Assembly: GCA_903863255.1 (NCBI GenBank)
Contig: CAIPBJ010000109.1
Span: forward strand, 1-52,021
Source: an uncultured Methylophilaceae bacterium
Lineage (GTDB): Bacteria > Pseudomonadota > Gammaproteobacteria > Burkholderiales > Methylophilaceae
Reading direction: 5' to 3'
Length of the DNA: 52,021 bases
Of this stretch, positions 17,497 to 26,895 are shown in pieces. Both the position numbers and the translations under genes were made by a program. Under the pieces are notes generated by a model, which searched no databases, was not told where the DNA came from, and saw only the letters and a list, made by a program, of their open reading frames with translations. The first letter of the stretch is position 1; each line of letters begins with the position of its first letter.

Positions 17497-18666
17497 TTAG
17501 CTGGCCTGTTCCATCAGCCAGCGCTTTATAACGTTCTGCTTGTTAAGGAGCGCCATCCCTTTAATGCCTAATCTTCTGATAAATGTCACATCACTTGAGA
17601 ACAGCCAGTAAAGTCCGTGCGTAAGTGCTCCTAAACCTAGCATATCCGACTTTCTTTCCCTTTCATACCGACGTAGCACGATGTCATCGCCAATCTCCTC
17701 AAAACGCTTTCTTTGATCAAGGGTTCTCGACAACTCGATCACGTCCCGAAATCCAAGATTAACGCCTTGACCAACCATAGGATGGATCTGATGCGCCGCA
17801 TCGCCGACAAGCACCAGTCTATGCCCTATCAGTCTATCAGCCGTTTGTTTCACTAATGAGAAAACTGCAGGTGACGTCATGGCTTTTAAACGTCCACATT
17901 GCCAATGACCGGCTTCCGCTACTTTATTTGCAAGCGAGGCCAGATCATCAGCAAGTAATTCATCACTTTTGGCAGTTGACCAAACCATCGATATCCGATT
18001 ACCGGACAAAGGCAACCAGGCCAGGATACCGTCCTCACGGAACCACTGACGGGCAATGGAATGATGAGGCAACTCGGTTTCGAAATTCGCAACCACCCCT
18101 TTATGATCATAAACATGCAGGCTCGTTCCAATCCCGCACTGTTTACGAACCCAGGATTGACCTCCGTCCGCGGCGATCACCAGCTTTGCCTCAAGTGCCC
18201 GTTTATCGTTCAGGGTCAGCAAGGCCACGTCATCATTTATTTCCAAATCCAGGCATTCGGAACCGGTAAGAATGGTCACTCCCAATTGAGACATCCGGTC
18301 CCAGGCGGCCTTAAGCAGCTGGTTGCTCTCGAGGATAACGCCAAGATCCTTGGTGTTGTTTTCGTATGCGTCGAACACCAAGGGTCTTGAAGAGTGACTG
18401 TCGCCCCAAATTTGCATTTTCTGAATAGTGCATATCCGATCAGCATCCGTCCCTTGCCAAACGCCAATTTCCTCAAGCCAAGCAACGTTGTTCGGGCTGA
18501 TTGCATAGATACGTTGATCCCAGTTGGCCAGATCATCATAAACCGAAAGATCAGGATCGTGCCTATCGACCATGACGACCTTGAAACCCTTGAGCGCCAT
18601 CGCCACGGCAGCGGACGCTCCGACCAGCCCCCCGCCGATTACCATAATGTCGAATGTGTTATTCAT
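17497..18666 (-). CDS. UbiH/UbiF/Coq6-family FAD monooxygenase
   Basis: 389 residues. FAD-binding GGGLVGAS at the N-terminus and the second flavin motif GDAAHQIHPMVGQGVNLGFRD, the signature of ubiquinone hydroxylases. It is the second such enzyme in tandem with ubiH and would hydroxylate another ring position (C5 or C6, as UbiI or UbiF/UbiM do). Sequence alone does not fix which position, so I give no symbol. Its ATG overlaps the ubiH stop (ATGA, 18663-18666). An oxygen-dependent step is implied. Confidence 0.9.
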   Translation of the reverse strand: MNNTFDIMVIGGGLVGASAAVAMALKGFKVVMVDRHDPDLSVYDDLANWDQRIYAISPNNVAWLEEIGVWQGTDADRICTIQKMQIWGDSHSSRPLVFDAYENNTKDLGVILESNQLLKAAWDRMSQLGVTILTGSECLDLEINDDVALLTLNDKRALEAKLVIAADGGQSWVRKQCGIGTSLHVYDHKGVVANFETELPHHSIARQWFREDGILAWLPLSGNRISMVWSTAKSDELLADDLASLANKVAEAGHWQCGRLKAMTSPAVFSLVKQTADRLIGHRLVLVGDAAHQIHPMVGQGVNLGFRDVIELSRTLDQRKRFEEIGDDIVLRRYERERKSDMLGLGALTHGLYWLFSSDVTFIRRLGIKGMALLNKQNVIKRWLMEQAS

Positions 18667-19829
18667 CCATGACTTCCAAAACTCATTTTGCTTACTATTT
18701 TTCGCTTTACGGAAGGCAACAGGTCAAGAATCCCCAATCCCAATCCGCGAATGACCGACAGACCCAATATCTCGTTTGAAAAGACATTTACAAGGAAATC
18801 CGTGAATATCAAACCGTTCCTGGTATCCGATTTTCTTCCATTCCGGTATTCCTGCAACATGGATTCCGAACCTATCAGTTCGTCAGGTGTGTCGAGGATC
18901 TTTTGTGCCAATTCGTATGCGTCGCGCAAGCCAACATTAAAGCCCTGGCCAGCGACGGGATGCATCGTCTGCGCCGCGTTACCGATCACCGCCAAATGCG
19001 GTGCAGTCACTGGGTCGAGGTAAGAAAGCTTCAGTGGAAAGGTGATTCGCTTCCCAATTTTTTTAAAGTTTCCGACCCTGTCCCCAAAGTGGTGATGCAA
19101 TCGTCTGAGAAACGTTTCATCATCGAGCAGCATCAAAGATTCAATCTCTTCATGTTTGCCTGTCCATACAAGCGAAAAGTCACGCTTTCCATTTGGCAGC
19201 AGAGCGACCGGGCCCATCGACGTAAAACGCTCGTAAGCTACATTATTGTGTGGAAGTTCACATTCGACCTTGCTCACGATCGCATCATGTCCATAACTCT
19301 TGGTTTCACGCCTGATACCCGGAATATCTCGCAAGCTTTTACCACCGTCTGCCAGGACCAGAAGTGGCGTCTCCATCTTGTGTTCCGTCCCTTCATAAAG
19401 GAATGTGAGGGAAGCATTCGCTGAAGAGGGAATGATCTCCAGCGCCTCGGCCCCATAACGTGCCGTGACCGTTCTGCATTTAGACAGCCCCATATCCAGA
19501 GCCTTGCATAGATTACCGTAACTTAGTACATATCCCAGAGCTGGCAGCCCATGTTCTTCGGCTTTGAGTAAACTTCGCCCAAAACTTCCCCTCTGCGAGA
19601 TATGAATCGAATTGATTGGAGTGGCCTCCTGCATCAACTCATCCCAAACGCCTAGCCTCTCAAGAATAAGCCGCGTGCCGTAAGAGAGCGCGAGCGCCCT
19701 TTGGTCTGCGTATGCCGCGCCCTTTGAACGGGCCTCGAGCAAAGTCACACTTCGCCCCCCCAACTGCAAGGCCAATGCCAACACGGAACCAACCGGGCCA
19801 CCCCCAACCACCAATACATCAGGATTCAT
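18663..19829 (-). CDS. ubiH: 2-octaprenyl-6-methoxyphenol hydroxylase-type FAD monooxygenase
   Basis: 388 residues from ATG 19829, which overlaps the pepP stop as ATGA like its neighbours; an in-frame ATG at 19841 (four residues longer) is possible. FAD motif VLVVGGGPVGS, QRALALSYG and GNAAQTMHPVAGQGFNVGLRD. The GNAAQ.MHPVAGQG form is characteristic of UbiH rather than UbiF. It hydroxylates a ring carbon of the prenylated phenol on the way to ubiquinone. pepP next to ubiH is a conserved proteobacterial order. Confidence 0.93.
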   Translation of the reverse strand: MNPDVLVVGGGPVGSVLALALQLGGRSVTLLEARSKGAAYADQRALALSYGTRLILERLGVWDELMQEATPINSIHISQRGSFGRSLLKAEEHGLPALGYVLSYGNLCKALDMGLSKCRTVTARYGAEALEIIPSSANASLTFLYEGTEHKMETPLLVLADGGKSLRDIPGIRRETKSYGHDAIVSKVECELPHNNVAYERFTSMGPVALLPNGKRDFSLVWTGKHEEIESLMLLDDETFLRRLHHHFGDRVGNFKKIGKRITFPLKLSYLDPVTAPHLAVIGNAAQTMHPVAGQGFNVGLRDAYELAQKILDTPDELIGSESMLQEYRNGRKSDTRNGLIFTDFLVNVFSNEILGLSVIRGLGLGILDLLPSVKRKIVSKMSFGSHG

Positions 19830-21130
19830 CGTTGCATCCATGACTCGATCTCAGCTATCTCCTTTGGAGCATCGCCCGTAATGATTTCGCATCCGTCAGA
19901 CGTGACTAAGGCATCGTCTTCGATCCTTATCCCTATATTCCAGAAGTGCTCGGGTACGTTCTCAGCTGGCCGGACATAACACCCCGGCTCCACCGTCAAC
20001 GTCATCCCGGGTTGCAGTCGCCTCCAGCTTCCTTCTTTATCCTTGTATTCACCCACATCATGGACATCCAGCCCAAGCCAGTGTCCGGTCCTATGCATGT
20101 AGAACTGACGGTAACTGCCTGTCTCCCTGACCTCTTCCGGAGAGCCCTTGCATAAGCCAAAATCAATGAACCCACGAATCAGTGTATCCAGAGCAGCCTC
20201 ATGCGGGTCATTCCAACGGTAATCGGGATGCACTTTCGCGATGGCGGATGCCTGGGCGGCCAACACGAGTTCGTAGAGATCCTTTTGTGGGGAAGTGAAC
20301 TTTCCGCTGATTGGAAATGTTCTTGTGATGTCCGATGCGTAACCGTCAAGTTCGCACCCAGCATCGATCAGTAAAAGTTCGCCTTCTTTCAAGATCGCGT
20401 TGTTCGCGTTGTAATGCAAGGTACAGGCGTTCGGTCCACTTGCCACGATCGAGGTATACGCAGGAAATTGAGCACCCTTCCTGTAGAATTCATGCAGGAA
20501 CTCGGCTTCAACCTCATATTCCATCATGTTAGGCTTAGTGAACCTCATGGCCCTTCTATGCGCCCCGGCAGCGATCGCAGCCGAACGTTTCATTATTTCA
20601 ACCTCATGCGAAGACTTGAACAGGCGCATTTCATCGACAAGCTTTAGAACGTCAACGACCTCATCGGGGGCACTCAGCCCGCTTCTACCCTGGGACCGTA
20701 AATTTTTAAGCCAGACCGTGAGTCGTTCGTCCATATCAGGATTGGATCCGAGACTGTAAAAAAGCCTTGGCTGATCCGAAAGAAGCGCATAGGCAATCTC
20801 ATCAAACTTACTCAGGGGGTATGCTTCATCCATCCCGAATTCTTTCAAAGCACCGGAGGGGCCATGCCTGAATCCATCCCATATCTCCCTTTCCATGTCC
20901 TTGTCTCGACAAAAAAGAATACTCTTTGGATCGCTTCCAGAAACCAGTACAAGGATAGATTCCGGTTCAGGAAAGCCGGTAAGATAATAAAAGTGGCTAT
21001 CGAAACGGTAGGGATAATGGCTATCACGGTTCCTTGTCGCCTCTGGAGCCGTAGGTATGATGGCAACGCCCTCCCCCATGGCCGCCATCAGTTTCAAGCG
21101 TCGCGTATTAAATTCTTTTTGATTCAACAT
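19826..21130 (-). CDS. pepP: Xaa-Pro aminopeptidase (aminopeptidase P)
   Basis: 434 residues. N-terminal AMP_N domain, then the pita-bread metallopeptidase fold. Dinuclear Mn ligands are visible: Asp in LLIDAGCELDG and SDITRTFP, His in HRTGHWLGLDVHD, Glu in TVEPG and in IRIEDD. It removes the N-terminal residue of peptides with proline at position 2. Its start overlaps the end of murU by 23 bp, and its stop overlaps ubiH. Confidence 0.96.
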   Translation of the reverse strand: MLNQKEFNTRRLKLMAAMGEGVAIIPTAPEATRNRDSHYPYRFDSHFYYLTGFPEPESILVLVSGSDPKSILFCRDKDMEREIWDGFRHGPSGALKEFGMDEAYPLSKFDEIAYALLSDQPRLFYSLGSNPDMDERLTVWLKNLRSQGRSGLSAPDEVVDVLKLVDEMRLFKSSHEVEIMKRSAAIAAGAHRRAMRFTKPNMMEYEVEAEFLHEFYRKGAQFPAYTSIVASGPNACTLHYNANNAILKEGELLLIDAGCELDGYASDITRTFPISGKFTSPQKDLYELVLAAQASAIAKVHPDYRWNDPHEAALDTLIRGFIDFGLCKGSPEEVRETGSYRQFYMHRTGHWLGLDVHDVGEYKDKEGSWRRLQPGMTLTVEPGCYVRPAENVPEHFWNIGIRIEDDALVTSDGCEIITGDAPKEIAEIESWMQR

Positions 21131-21800
21131 GCTTTTCTTTCAATTCTTCATTGATCAGTTTCAACCGTTCAGGTGTGCCTATGTCGCTCCATACACCTGA
21201 ATATTTCTCCGCACTCACCCATCCATTCAAGATAGCCTTTGTTAAAATCGGTGCCAATCTGGCAGCGTGGCCCGGCAATATCCCGTCAAAAAGAGCAGGT
21301 TCGTACACCCCTATTCCCGAAAACGTAAGTTTCAGCCCTTGATTGGATGATAGTTCGCCATTCGAATAAAAAAAATCACCTTCCAGATGATGTTCCGGGT
21401 TATCAACCATAACAAGGTGTGCCTTCCTGTCCTTTAACGAAACATCTTTCAAATGACCGAAATCCATATCCGTAAAGATATCTGCGTTAACCACAAGAAA
21501 GGGGCCGTCTCCCAGGAGTGCAAGCGCATTAGCGATGCCCCCCGCCGTTTCAAGGGCATTCACTTCAGCACTGTACGTTATGGACAACCCCCAACGCGCT
21601 CCGTTCCCAACTGCATCCTCAATTTGCTTCCCAAGGTAGGCATGGTTTATGACTATCTCCTTGAATCCTGCCCTGGCAAGGTTCTCAAGATGCCAAACAA
21701 TTAACGGCTTTTCCAGCACTTCCAGAAGCGGCTTTGGCAAACGGTCAGTCAGGGGTCTCATTCTCTCACCCCGACCGGCCGCCAGAATCATGGCCTTCAT
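21108..21800 (-). CDS. murU: N-acetylmuramate alpha-1-phosphate uridylyltransferase
   Basis: 230 residues from ATG 21800, which shares one base with the amgK stop (TGATG). Nucleotidyltransferase motif LAAGRGERMRPLTDRLPKPLLEV, metal Asp in VVNADIFTD. The pair with amgK identifies it as MurU, which turns MurNAc-1-phosphate and UTP into UDP-MurNAc. This recycling route bypasses the fosfomycin-sensitive MurA step in pseudomonads and other bacteria. Without amgK next door it would only be called a sugar-1-phosphate nucleotidyltransferase. Confidence 0.92.
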   Translation of the reverse strand: MKAMILAAGRGERMRPLTDRLPKPLLEVLEKPLIVWHLENLARAGFKEIVINHAYLGKQIEDAVGNGARWGLSITYSAEVNALETAGGIANALALLGDGPFLVVNADIFTDMDFGHLKDVSLKDRKAHLVMVDNPEHHLEGDFFYSNGELSSNQGLKLTFSGIGVYEPALFDGILPGHAARLAPILTKAILNGWVSAEKYSGVWSDIGTPERLKLINEELKEKHVESKRI

Positions 21801-22807
21801 CAAAAGGTATACCCAGCTTTAATCTGTCTGCCCTCAAGATGATCCAGCAGTCGCAGCATAGGCCTCAACTCGATGTATCGCTCGCATACTTTTCGTAAAT
21901 AGTCCATAACCAAAGGCATATCCTTCAGGTACGCATCCTTACCATCACGATAATTCAATCTTGCAAAAATTCCGAGGACTTTTATATGCCTTTGCGCACC
22001 CATCCATTCAAAATCCCTATAAAAATCTGCCACATCGTCCGGAACCGGCAAGCCAAACTTCTTGGCCGTCTGCCAATACCGGATCACCCAATCCAGTACC
22101 TGGCTCTCATCCCAGCTTATATAGGCGTCTTTAAGAAGCGATACAAGGTCATAAGTGATGGGGCCGTACAACGCGTCCTGATAATCCAATATGCCGGGGT
22201 TTTGCTCATGTTCGCCATAACATACCATCAGGTTCCTGGAATGGTAATCGCGATGCACAAAGACACGCTTTTGGGCAAGTATATTGGCATTAAGCAAGGC
22301 CATGGTGTTCTGCAGGGTCTCCGATTGCTTTTGATTTAACGAGACATTGAGATGTTTTGAAACATACCAGTCCGGGAAAAGTTGCATTTCCCGGTTAAGC
22401 AATGTCTCGTCATAAGGCGGCAGGACATCTTCAACCGACGCCATTTGCATTTTAATGAGCGCCATGCTTGCATCCCGGTACAACTGGTTCGCTGTATCCT
22501 CATTAAGGGCTTGCAGATAGGTCGTGTTGCCAAGGTCCGTCAACAGCAAGAACCCATCTTCACTATTTTCAGCCAGCACCCTTGGCACGTTCACCCCGGC
22601 TTGCAACAAAAGCCTGGAAACTTTGATAAATGGTCTGCAGTCCTCCTGCGGAGGCGGGGCATCCATCGCGATCAATGAGGAGCCATCATCGAAAGACAAT
22701 CTGAAGTAGCGTCTAAAACTGGCATCTGCCGATGCGGGGGCGATCGAATAGTCCCGGCCTTCAAGCACTTTCGCTAACCACTCATTTAAAAATTGTAATC
22801 TTAGCAA
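21800..22807 (-). CDS. amgK: N-acetylmuramate/N-acetylglucosamine anomeric kinase
   Basis: 335 residues from a TTG at 22805-22807 with GAGAA at a good distance; no ATG is available near the family start. Aminoglycoside-phosphotransferase fold: catalytic loop VHRDYHSRNLM and metal motif LDYQDALYGP. AmgK phosphorylates MurNAc at C1 for MurU. It is the first gene of the six-gene operon amgK-murU-pepP-ubiH-ubi-dsbC and is divergent from lptD, so wall recycling and LPS export share a 175-bp control region. Confidence 0.92.
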   Translation of the reverse strand: MLRLQFLNEWLAKVLEGRDYSIAPASADASFRRYFRLSFDDGSSLIAMDAPPPQEDCRPFIKVSRLLLQAGVNVPRVLAENSEDGFLLLTDLGNTTYLQALNEDTANQLYRDASMALIKMQMASVEDVLPPYDETLLNREMQLFPDWYVSKHLNVSLNQKQSETLQNTMALLNANILAQKRVFVHRDYHSRNLMVCYGEHEQNPGILDYQDALYGPITYDLVSLLKDAYISWDESQVLDWVIRYWQTAKKFGLPVPDDVADFYRDFEWMGAQRHIKVLGIFARLNYRDGKDAYLKDMPLVMDYLRKVCERYIELRPMLRLLDHLEGRQIKAGYTF

Positions 22808-22982
22808 TTAATTTCTCACAATAGTTATTAAAAACAAACCACTAGACAGGGTCATGTCAAAACCAACCCATCCAACCTAAAATGGCAATTCAAGATTTGG
22901 ATTGATTAAAGCGTGATTTTATGCGATTTTATCACCCATAAAAGAATCACGCGCTTTCTCTTTAAAGTTCGCAAAATATACC
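22808..22982. promoter_or_regulatory. Divergent amgK-lptD control region with leader hairpin
   Basis: 175 bases between two genes that both start with TTG. On the lptD side GCGTGATT (22911-22918) is the exact complement of AATCACGC (22945-22952), so the lptD leader could fold with a 26-base loop; CTTTCTCTTT follows. I looked for the sigmaE pattern (GAACTT-N16-TCTGA) expected for lptD-surA and did not find a good match. Promoters were not resolved. Confidence 0.4.
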
Positions 22983-25559
22983 TTGAAAAGTTATCTCATC
23001 ATTTTACTCGCCGCCCCTATTGTATTAGCAATGAGTGTGGTTCATGCAGAGGAGCCCCTAACGGGCAACGACTCTGAAAAGGCGACTTCTACCGCAACCC
23101 CTGCGCTTGAGCTCAATCTCGATCACGATATCGTCGGCAAGCCCGATCTTCCGCCACCGGTTCGCAAGCCGACTTTTCGAATCAAACTCCGCATGAGCAG
23201 GAGCATTGAGAATTTCGAGTCCCTAAACGACCAAACTGCAACGAGCACCAACACGGTCGATGATGCCTACATTGACGATGCGACTGCAAAAGCGGGTGGC
23301 GCCGTCATCATCGAAGCAGACAAAATGGAGATCTATCTTGACCGTTCGATGAAAGCCATCGGGAATGCATCCTTGATAGAAGGTAACCAGACGATACAGG
23401 GCGATATGATCGACTTCGACAAGTTAAGCAAGGAGCTCCATGTAGTCGGCAATGCAGAAATCGAGAGCCAAGGCAACGTCGTAAAAGGTCCGGAACTTCG
23501 CCTCAACATGAGCGACAACACGGGAGACATGAAAGATGCGACGTTTACAATGGCAAAACAAGCCTCCAAACCTAAAAAGAATTCTTCTGAAGTCAACAAG
23601 GATTATGCTTACGGTCAATCCAATATCTCGAATGTGAATCCGGTAAACGACCAGACTTCCGATCTTGAAAAGAGCCCTAAGATCCCGGACGAGAACAACG
23701 AGAGCAGCGATAACCAGACCTCACAAAAGCCAGCCGCAAGGGGCGATGCAAAAGATCTCTTCTTCGAGGGCGAGTCCAAGAAACGTCTCAAGGATGCACG
23801 ATACACCACTTGTTCCGCTGATTCGGATGACTGGTACATCAAAACAGGATCCCTTGAGATAGACGATGATACGAAAACGGCGGTTGCTAGAAATGCAACC
23901 GTTGAATTCAAGAATGTTCCCATCTTATATACGCCCTGGATCAACTTTCCTTATGCTAACCAGCGTAAGAGCGGCCTCCTTGCCCCCACCTTTGGCACGA
24001 CCAGCCGAAGTGGTATCGAACTATATGAGCCATTTTACTGGAACATCGCGCCGGACATGGATGCCACGCTTGGAACCCGTTACTTAAGTAAACGTGGGAT
24101 GCAGTACCTCGGTCAGTACCGCTACCTCGGGGAAAGGTACGGCGGCATCGATGCTCTTGAATACCTTCCAAGCGACAGCAGCAGCGGAAGAAGTCGTTTC
24201 TATTATGCTTTCAAGCACCAGCAAACGTTTGGGAATGGCTGGGGATTCAACTTCGATGTTGAAAGAGTTTCGGATGATCAGTATTTTTCCGACTTGTCCA
24301 CGCACATCATCACGACAAGCCGGGTTAACCTTCCTCAGCAATTGAACATTGCGTACAGCAATCCTACATGGCAATTCAACGGCTTGATTCAGAAATTCCA
24401 GACTCTGGATGGCATCTCCTTCCCATACGAACGACTGCCTCAACTCAGCCTGAACGGAAATAAGGATTGGGGGATCTACAATCTGGATGTAAAAAACCAG
24501 TGGACGCATTTTGATATCGATCCGGTGGCGCCGCAGACATTTGTTACTGGCAACCGATTCAACACCTACCCGAGCATCAGCATTCCGCTTGCAGAACCCT
24601 ATGGTTATTTCACGCCAAAAATAGGCATGAACTACACCAGTTACAACCTGAACAACATTGGGACTTCAGGACTTCCCAAGACCGACACACGCTCCGTTCC
24701 GATTTTTAGCCTGGACAGCGGGTTGTTCTTCGATAGAAAAATTCAGGTTGGCAGCAACAGCTATACTCAAACTCTCGAGCCACGCGCATTTTATGTCTAT
24801 ATTCCCTATCGCGATCAATCGAACCTGCCTGTCTTTGATAGTGCCGAAGCAGACTTGAATATTGGAACGCTGTTTCTTGAAAACAGGTTCACCGGCACTG
24901 ACCGTATCAACAATGCAAACCAAATCAGTCTAGCAATGACTTCCCGACTGATCGATTCAACAACGGGGGAACAACGATTGGCAGCGACTTTAGGTCAGCG
25001 ATATTACTTTACAAGTGAAAAGGTTGAATTGCCTGGTATTCTTCCCAATACAAGCTTGTCTTCGGACATCCTGGCGGCAGTAACGGCCAAACTCATAAAC
25101 AAGTGGAATGTCGATTTCGCCTGGGAATTCAATACAAACAATGGCGATATCATCCGAACCAACATTGGTACACGTTATAATCCCGAACCAGGAAAGGTTT
25201 TAAACCTAAGTTACCGGTATACCCAAAACTCGCTCGAGCAATTTAATATATCCGGGCAATGGCCTCTGGGCCAGAGCTGGTATGGGATCGGACGTTATAA
25301 CTACTCGATTCAGGATCATCAACCGATTGAAGCCATCGCCGGTATTGAGTATGATGCTGGCTGCTGGCAAACGCGAACAGTGATACAGAGGGTATCAACA
25401 GCGACCGCAACTGCGAACTATGCAATATTTATACAGCTCGAGCTAGGCGGGTTGGCCTCGATCGGGTCGAATCCGAAAACATTAATTAATCGTGCTGTCC
25501 CTGGCTACACCAGCTCAGGCTTGTTACCTGAAAATTACAGACAAGAATACAATGAATAA
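22983..25559 (+). CDS. lptD: LPS-assembly outer-membrane protein LptD
   Basis: 858 residues from a TTG start; the signal peptide (1-22, ending VHA) supports this start. OstA/LptA-like jelly roll at about 105-190 and 255-320, then the beta-barrel to the C-terminus. Residues about 192-256 are a hydrophilic Asn/Ser/Lys/Glu-rich insertion within the N-terminal domain. Only two cysteines are seen in the mature protein at the usual places, Cys277 (TTCSAD) and Cys794 (AGCW), where E. coli has four; one inter-domain disulfide remains possible. With LptE (also in this window) it inserts LPS into the outer leaflet. surA overlaps its 3' end by 8 bp. Confidence 0.96.
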   Translation: MKSYLIILLAAPIVLAMSVVHAEEPLTGNDSEKATSTATPALELNLDHDIVGKPDLPPPVRKPTFRIKLRMSRSIENFESLNDQTATSTNTVDDAYIDDATAKAGGAVIIEADKMEIYLDRSMKAIGNASLIEGNQTIQGDMIDFDKLSKELHVVGNAEIESQGNVVKGPELRLNMSDNTGDMKDATFTMAKQASKPKKNSSEVNKDYAYGQSNISNVNPVNDQTSDLEKSPKIPDENNESSDNQTSQKPAARGDAKDLFFEGESKKRLKDARYTTCSADSDDWYIKTGSLEIDDDTKTAVARNATVEFKNVPILYTPWINFPYANQRKSGLLAPTFGTTSRSGIELYEPFYWNIAPDMDATLGTRYLSKRGMQYLGQYRYLGERYGGIDALEYLPSDSSSGRSRFYYAFKHQQTFGNGWGFNFDVERVSDDQYFSDLSTHIITTSRVNLPQQLNIAYSNPTWQFNGLIQKFQTLDGISFPYERLPQLSLNGNKDWGIYNLDVKNQWTHFDIDPVAPQTFVTGNRFNTYPSISIPLAEPYGYFTPKIGMNYTSYNLNNIGTSGLPKTDTRSVPIFSLDSGLFFDRKIQVGSNSYTQTLEPRAFYVYIPYRDQSNLPVFDSAEADLNIGTLFLENRFTGTDRINNANQISLAMTSRLIDSTTGEQRLAATLGQRYYFTSEKVELPGILPNTSLSSDILAAVTAKLINKWNVDFAWEFNTNNGDIIRTNIGTRYNPEPGKVLNLSYRYTQNSLEQFNISGQWPLGQSWYGIGRYNYSIQDHQPIEAIAGIEYDAGCWQTRTVIQRVSTATATANYAIFIQLELGGLASIGSNPKTLINRAVPGYTSSGLLPENYRQEYNE

Positions 25560-26877
25560 AATGCATCTTATAAAACAGCACCTTTACCTGGCATCGTTCA
25601 TGATGTTCGGTGTCTTCCTGTCGTTTCTCGCCGATGCCGAACCGCAGCCGGAAATCCAGAAAATGGATCGAATCATTGCGATAGTCGATCAGGGCGTCAT
25701 TACCGAGAACGAACTAAGTGAGAAAGTCAGGACGGTTACCGCACAATTCCAGAAACAGGGTACAGAATTGCCTCCTCCCGATGTTCTTGAGAAACAAATC
25801 CTCGAACGCATGATAAATGACCGCGTTCAATTGCAGTATGCCGCACAAACCGGACTTCGCGTTGATGACACGCAGCTTGACAAGACGATCGAGCGAATCG
25901 CAGAACAGAACAAAATGGATATGCCAACCTTCAAAAAGGAACTGGCTGATGACGGCATAGTTTTCCGGAAGTTTCGTGAAGACATCCGAAACGAAATCCT
26001 GCTTGCCCGTCTTCGCGAGCGTGAAGTCGAGAACAAGATCAACGTGACTGAGTCTGAAATTGATAATTTTCTTACTTCTCAATCCACAAACCAATCGAAT
26101 GATGAATATGAACTATCCCATATTCTGATACGAACAAAAGAAGACAGCTCCCCTTCTGATATACAGAAACTCCGAGAAAAAGCGGAAGAAGCACTGAAAG
26201 AATTGCAATCAGGCAAGGACTTCGCACAGGTTTCAGCCAGTCTTTCCGATGCCCCAAACGCGCTTGAAGGTGGAAAATTGGGATGGAAGACTGCCGCGCA
26301 GATCCCCTCGCTGTTTCTTGATGCTGTAAAGACATTGAACCCTGGCGACTTGACCCCCATATTGAGAAGTCCTAACGGATTCCATATCCTGAAAGTAACC
26401 GACCGCAGGGGAGGTTCATCCCCGCTTGTGGTTGGTCAGACCCATGTCCGCCATATCTTAATCAAGCTGAGTGAGATCGTCTCGGAAAAAGATGCCATCA
26501 CGCGTATGGACCGAATTCTTGAACGTTTGGACAATGGCGAGAATTTTGCGGATTTGGCCAAGCAATATTCAGAGGACGGCTCGGCCTCGAATGGAGGGGA
26601 TCTTGGTTGGGTCAATCCTGGCGAAACAGTTCCGGAATTCGAGAAAGTCATGAACTCTCTGAAACCGGGCGATGTCAGCGTACCTGTTAAGACGCCCTTT
26701 GGTTACCACATCATTCAGGTGATTGAACGTCGCTCGCAAGACATGACCAAGGAATCAGCTCGAATGAAAGCAAGGCAGGAAATTCGTGCCCGCAAGTCCG
26801 ATGAAGCCTATCAGGACTGGGTTCGTCAACTTCGGGATCAAGCCTTTGTTGAATTGCATCTGGAAGACAAATATTAA
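25552..26877 (+). CDS. surA: Periplasmic chaperone / peptidyl-prolyl isomerase SurA
   Basis: 441 residues from ATG 25552, overlapping lptD by 8 bp; ATG 25561 just after the lptD stop is an alternative. Signal peptide at 1-25. SurA N-domain (DRIIAIVDQGVITENEL), then two parvulin domains starting near ELSHILIRTKE and HVRHILIKLSE, each with the GGxLGW/GGDLGWV loop. It escorts outer-membrane proteins, LptD among them, to the Bam complex, which explains the linkage. The C-terminal helix is short. Confidence 0.97.
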   Translation: MNKMHLIKQHLYLASFMMFGVFLSFLADAEPQPEIQKMDRIIAIVDQGVITENELSEKVRTVTAQFQKQGTELPPPDVLEKQILERMINDRVQLQYAAQTGLRVDDTQLDKTIERIAEQNKMDMPTFKKELADDGIVFRKFREDIRNEILLARLREREVENKINVTESEIDNFLTSQSTNQSNDEYELSHILIRTKEDSSPSDIQKLREKAEEALKELQSGKDFAQVSASLSDAPNALEGGKLGWKTAAQIPSLFLDAVKTLNPGDLTPILRSPNGFHILKVTDRRGGSSPLVVGQTHVRHILIKLSEIVSEKDAITRMDRILERLDNGENFADLAKQYSEDGSASNGGDLGWVNPGETVPEFEKVMNSLKPGDVSVPVKTPFGYHIIQVIERRSQDMTKESARMKARQEIRARKSDEAYQDWVRQLRDQAFVELHLEDKY

Positions 26878-26895
26878 TTACTGGAAGTCGGTCAA

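Noticed and set aside
22911-22952. lptD leader hairpin as a riboswitch
   Set aside because: A single 8-bp stem with a large loop matches no riboswitch class I know; reported only as a leader structure.
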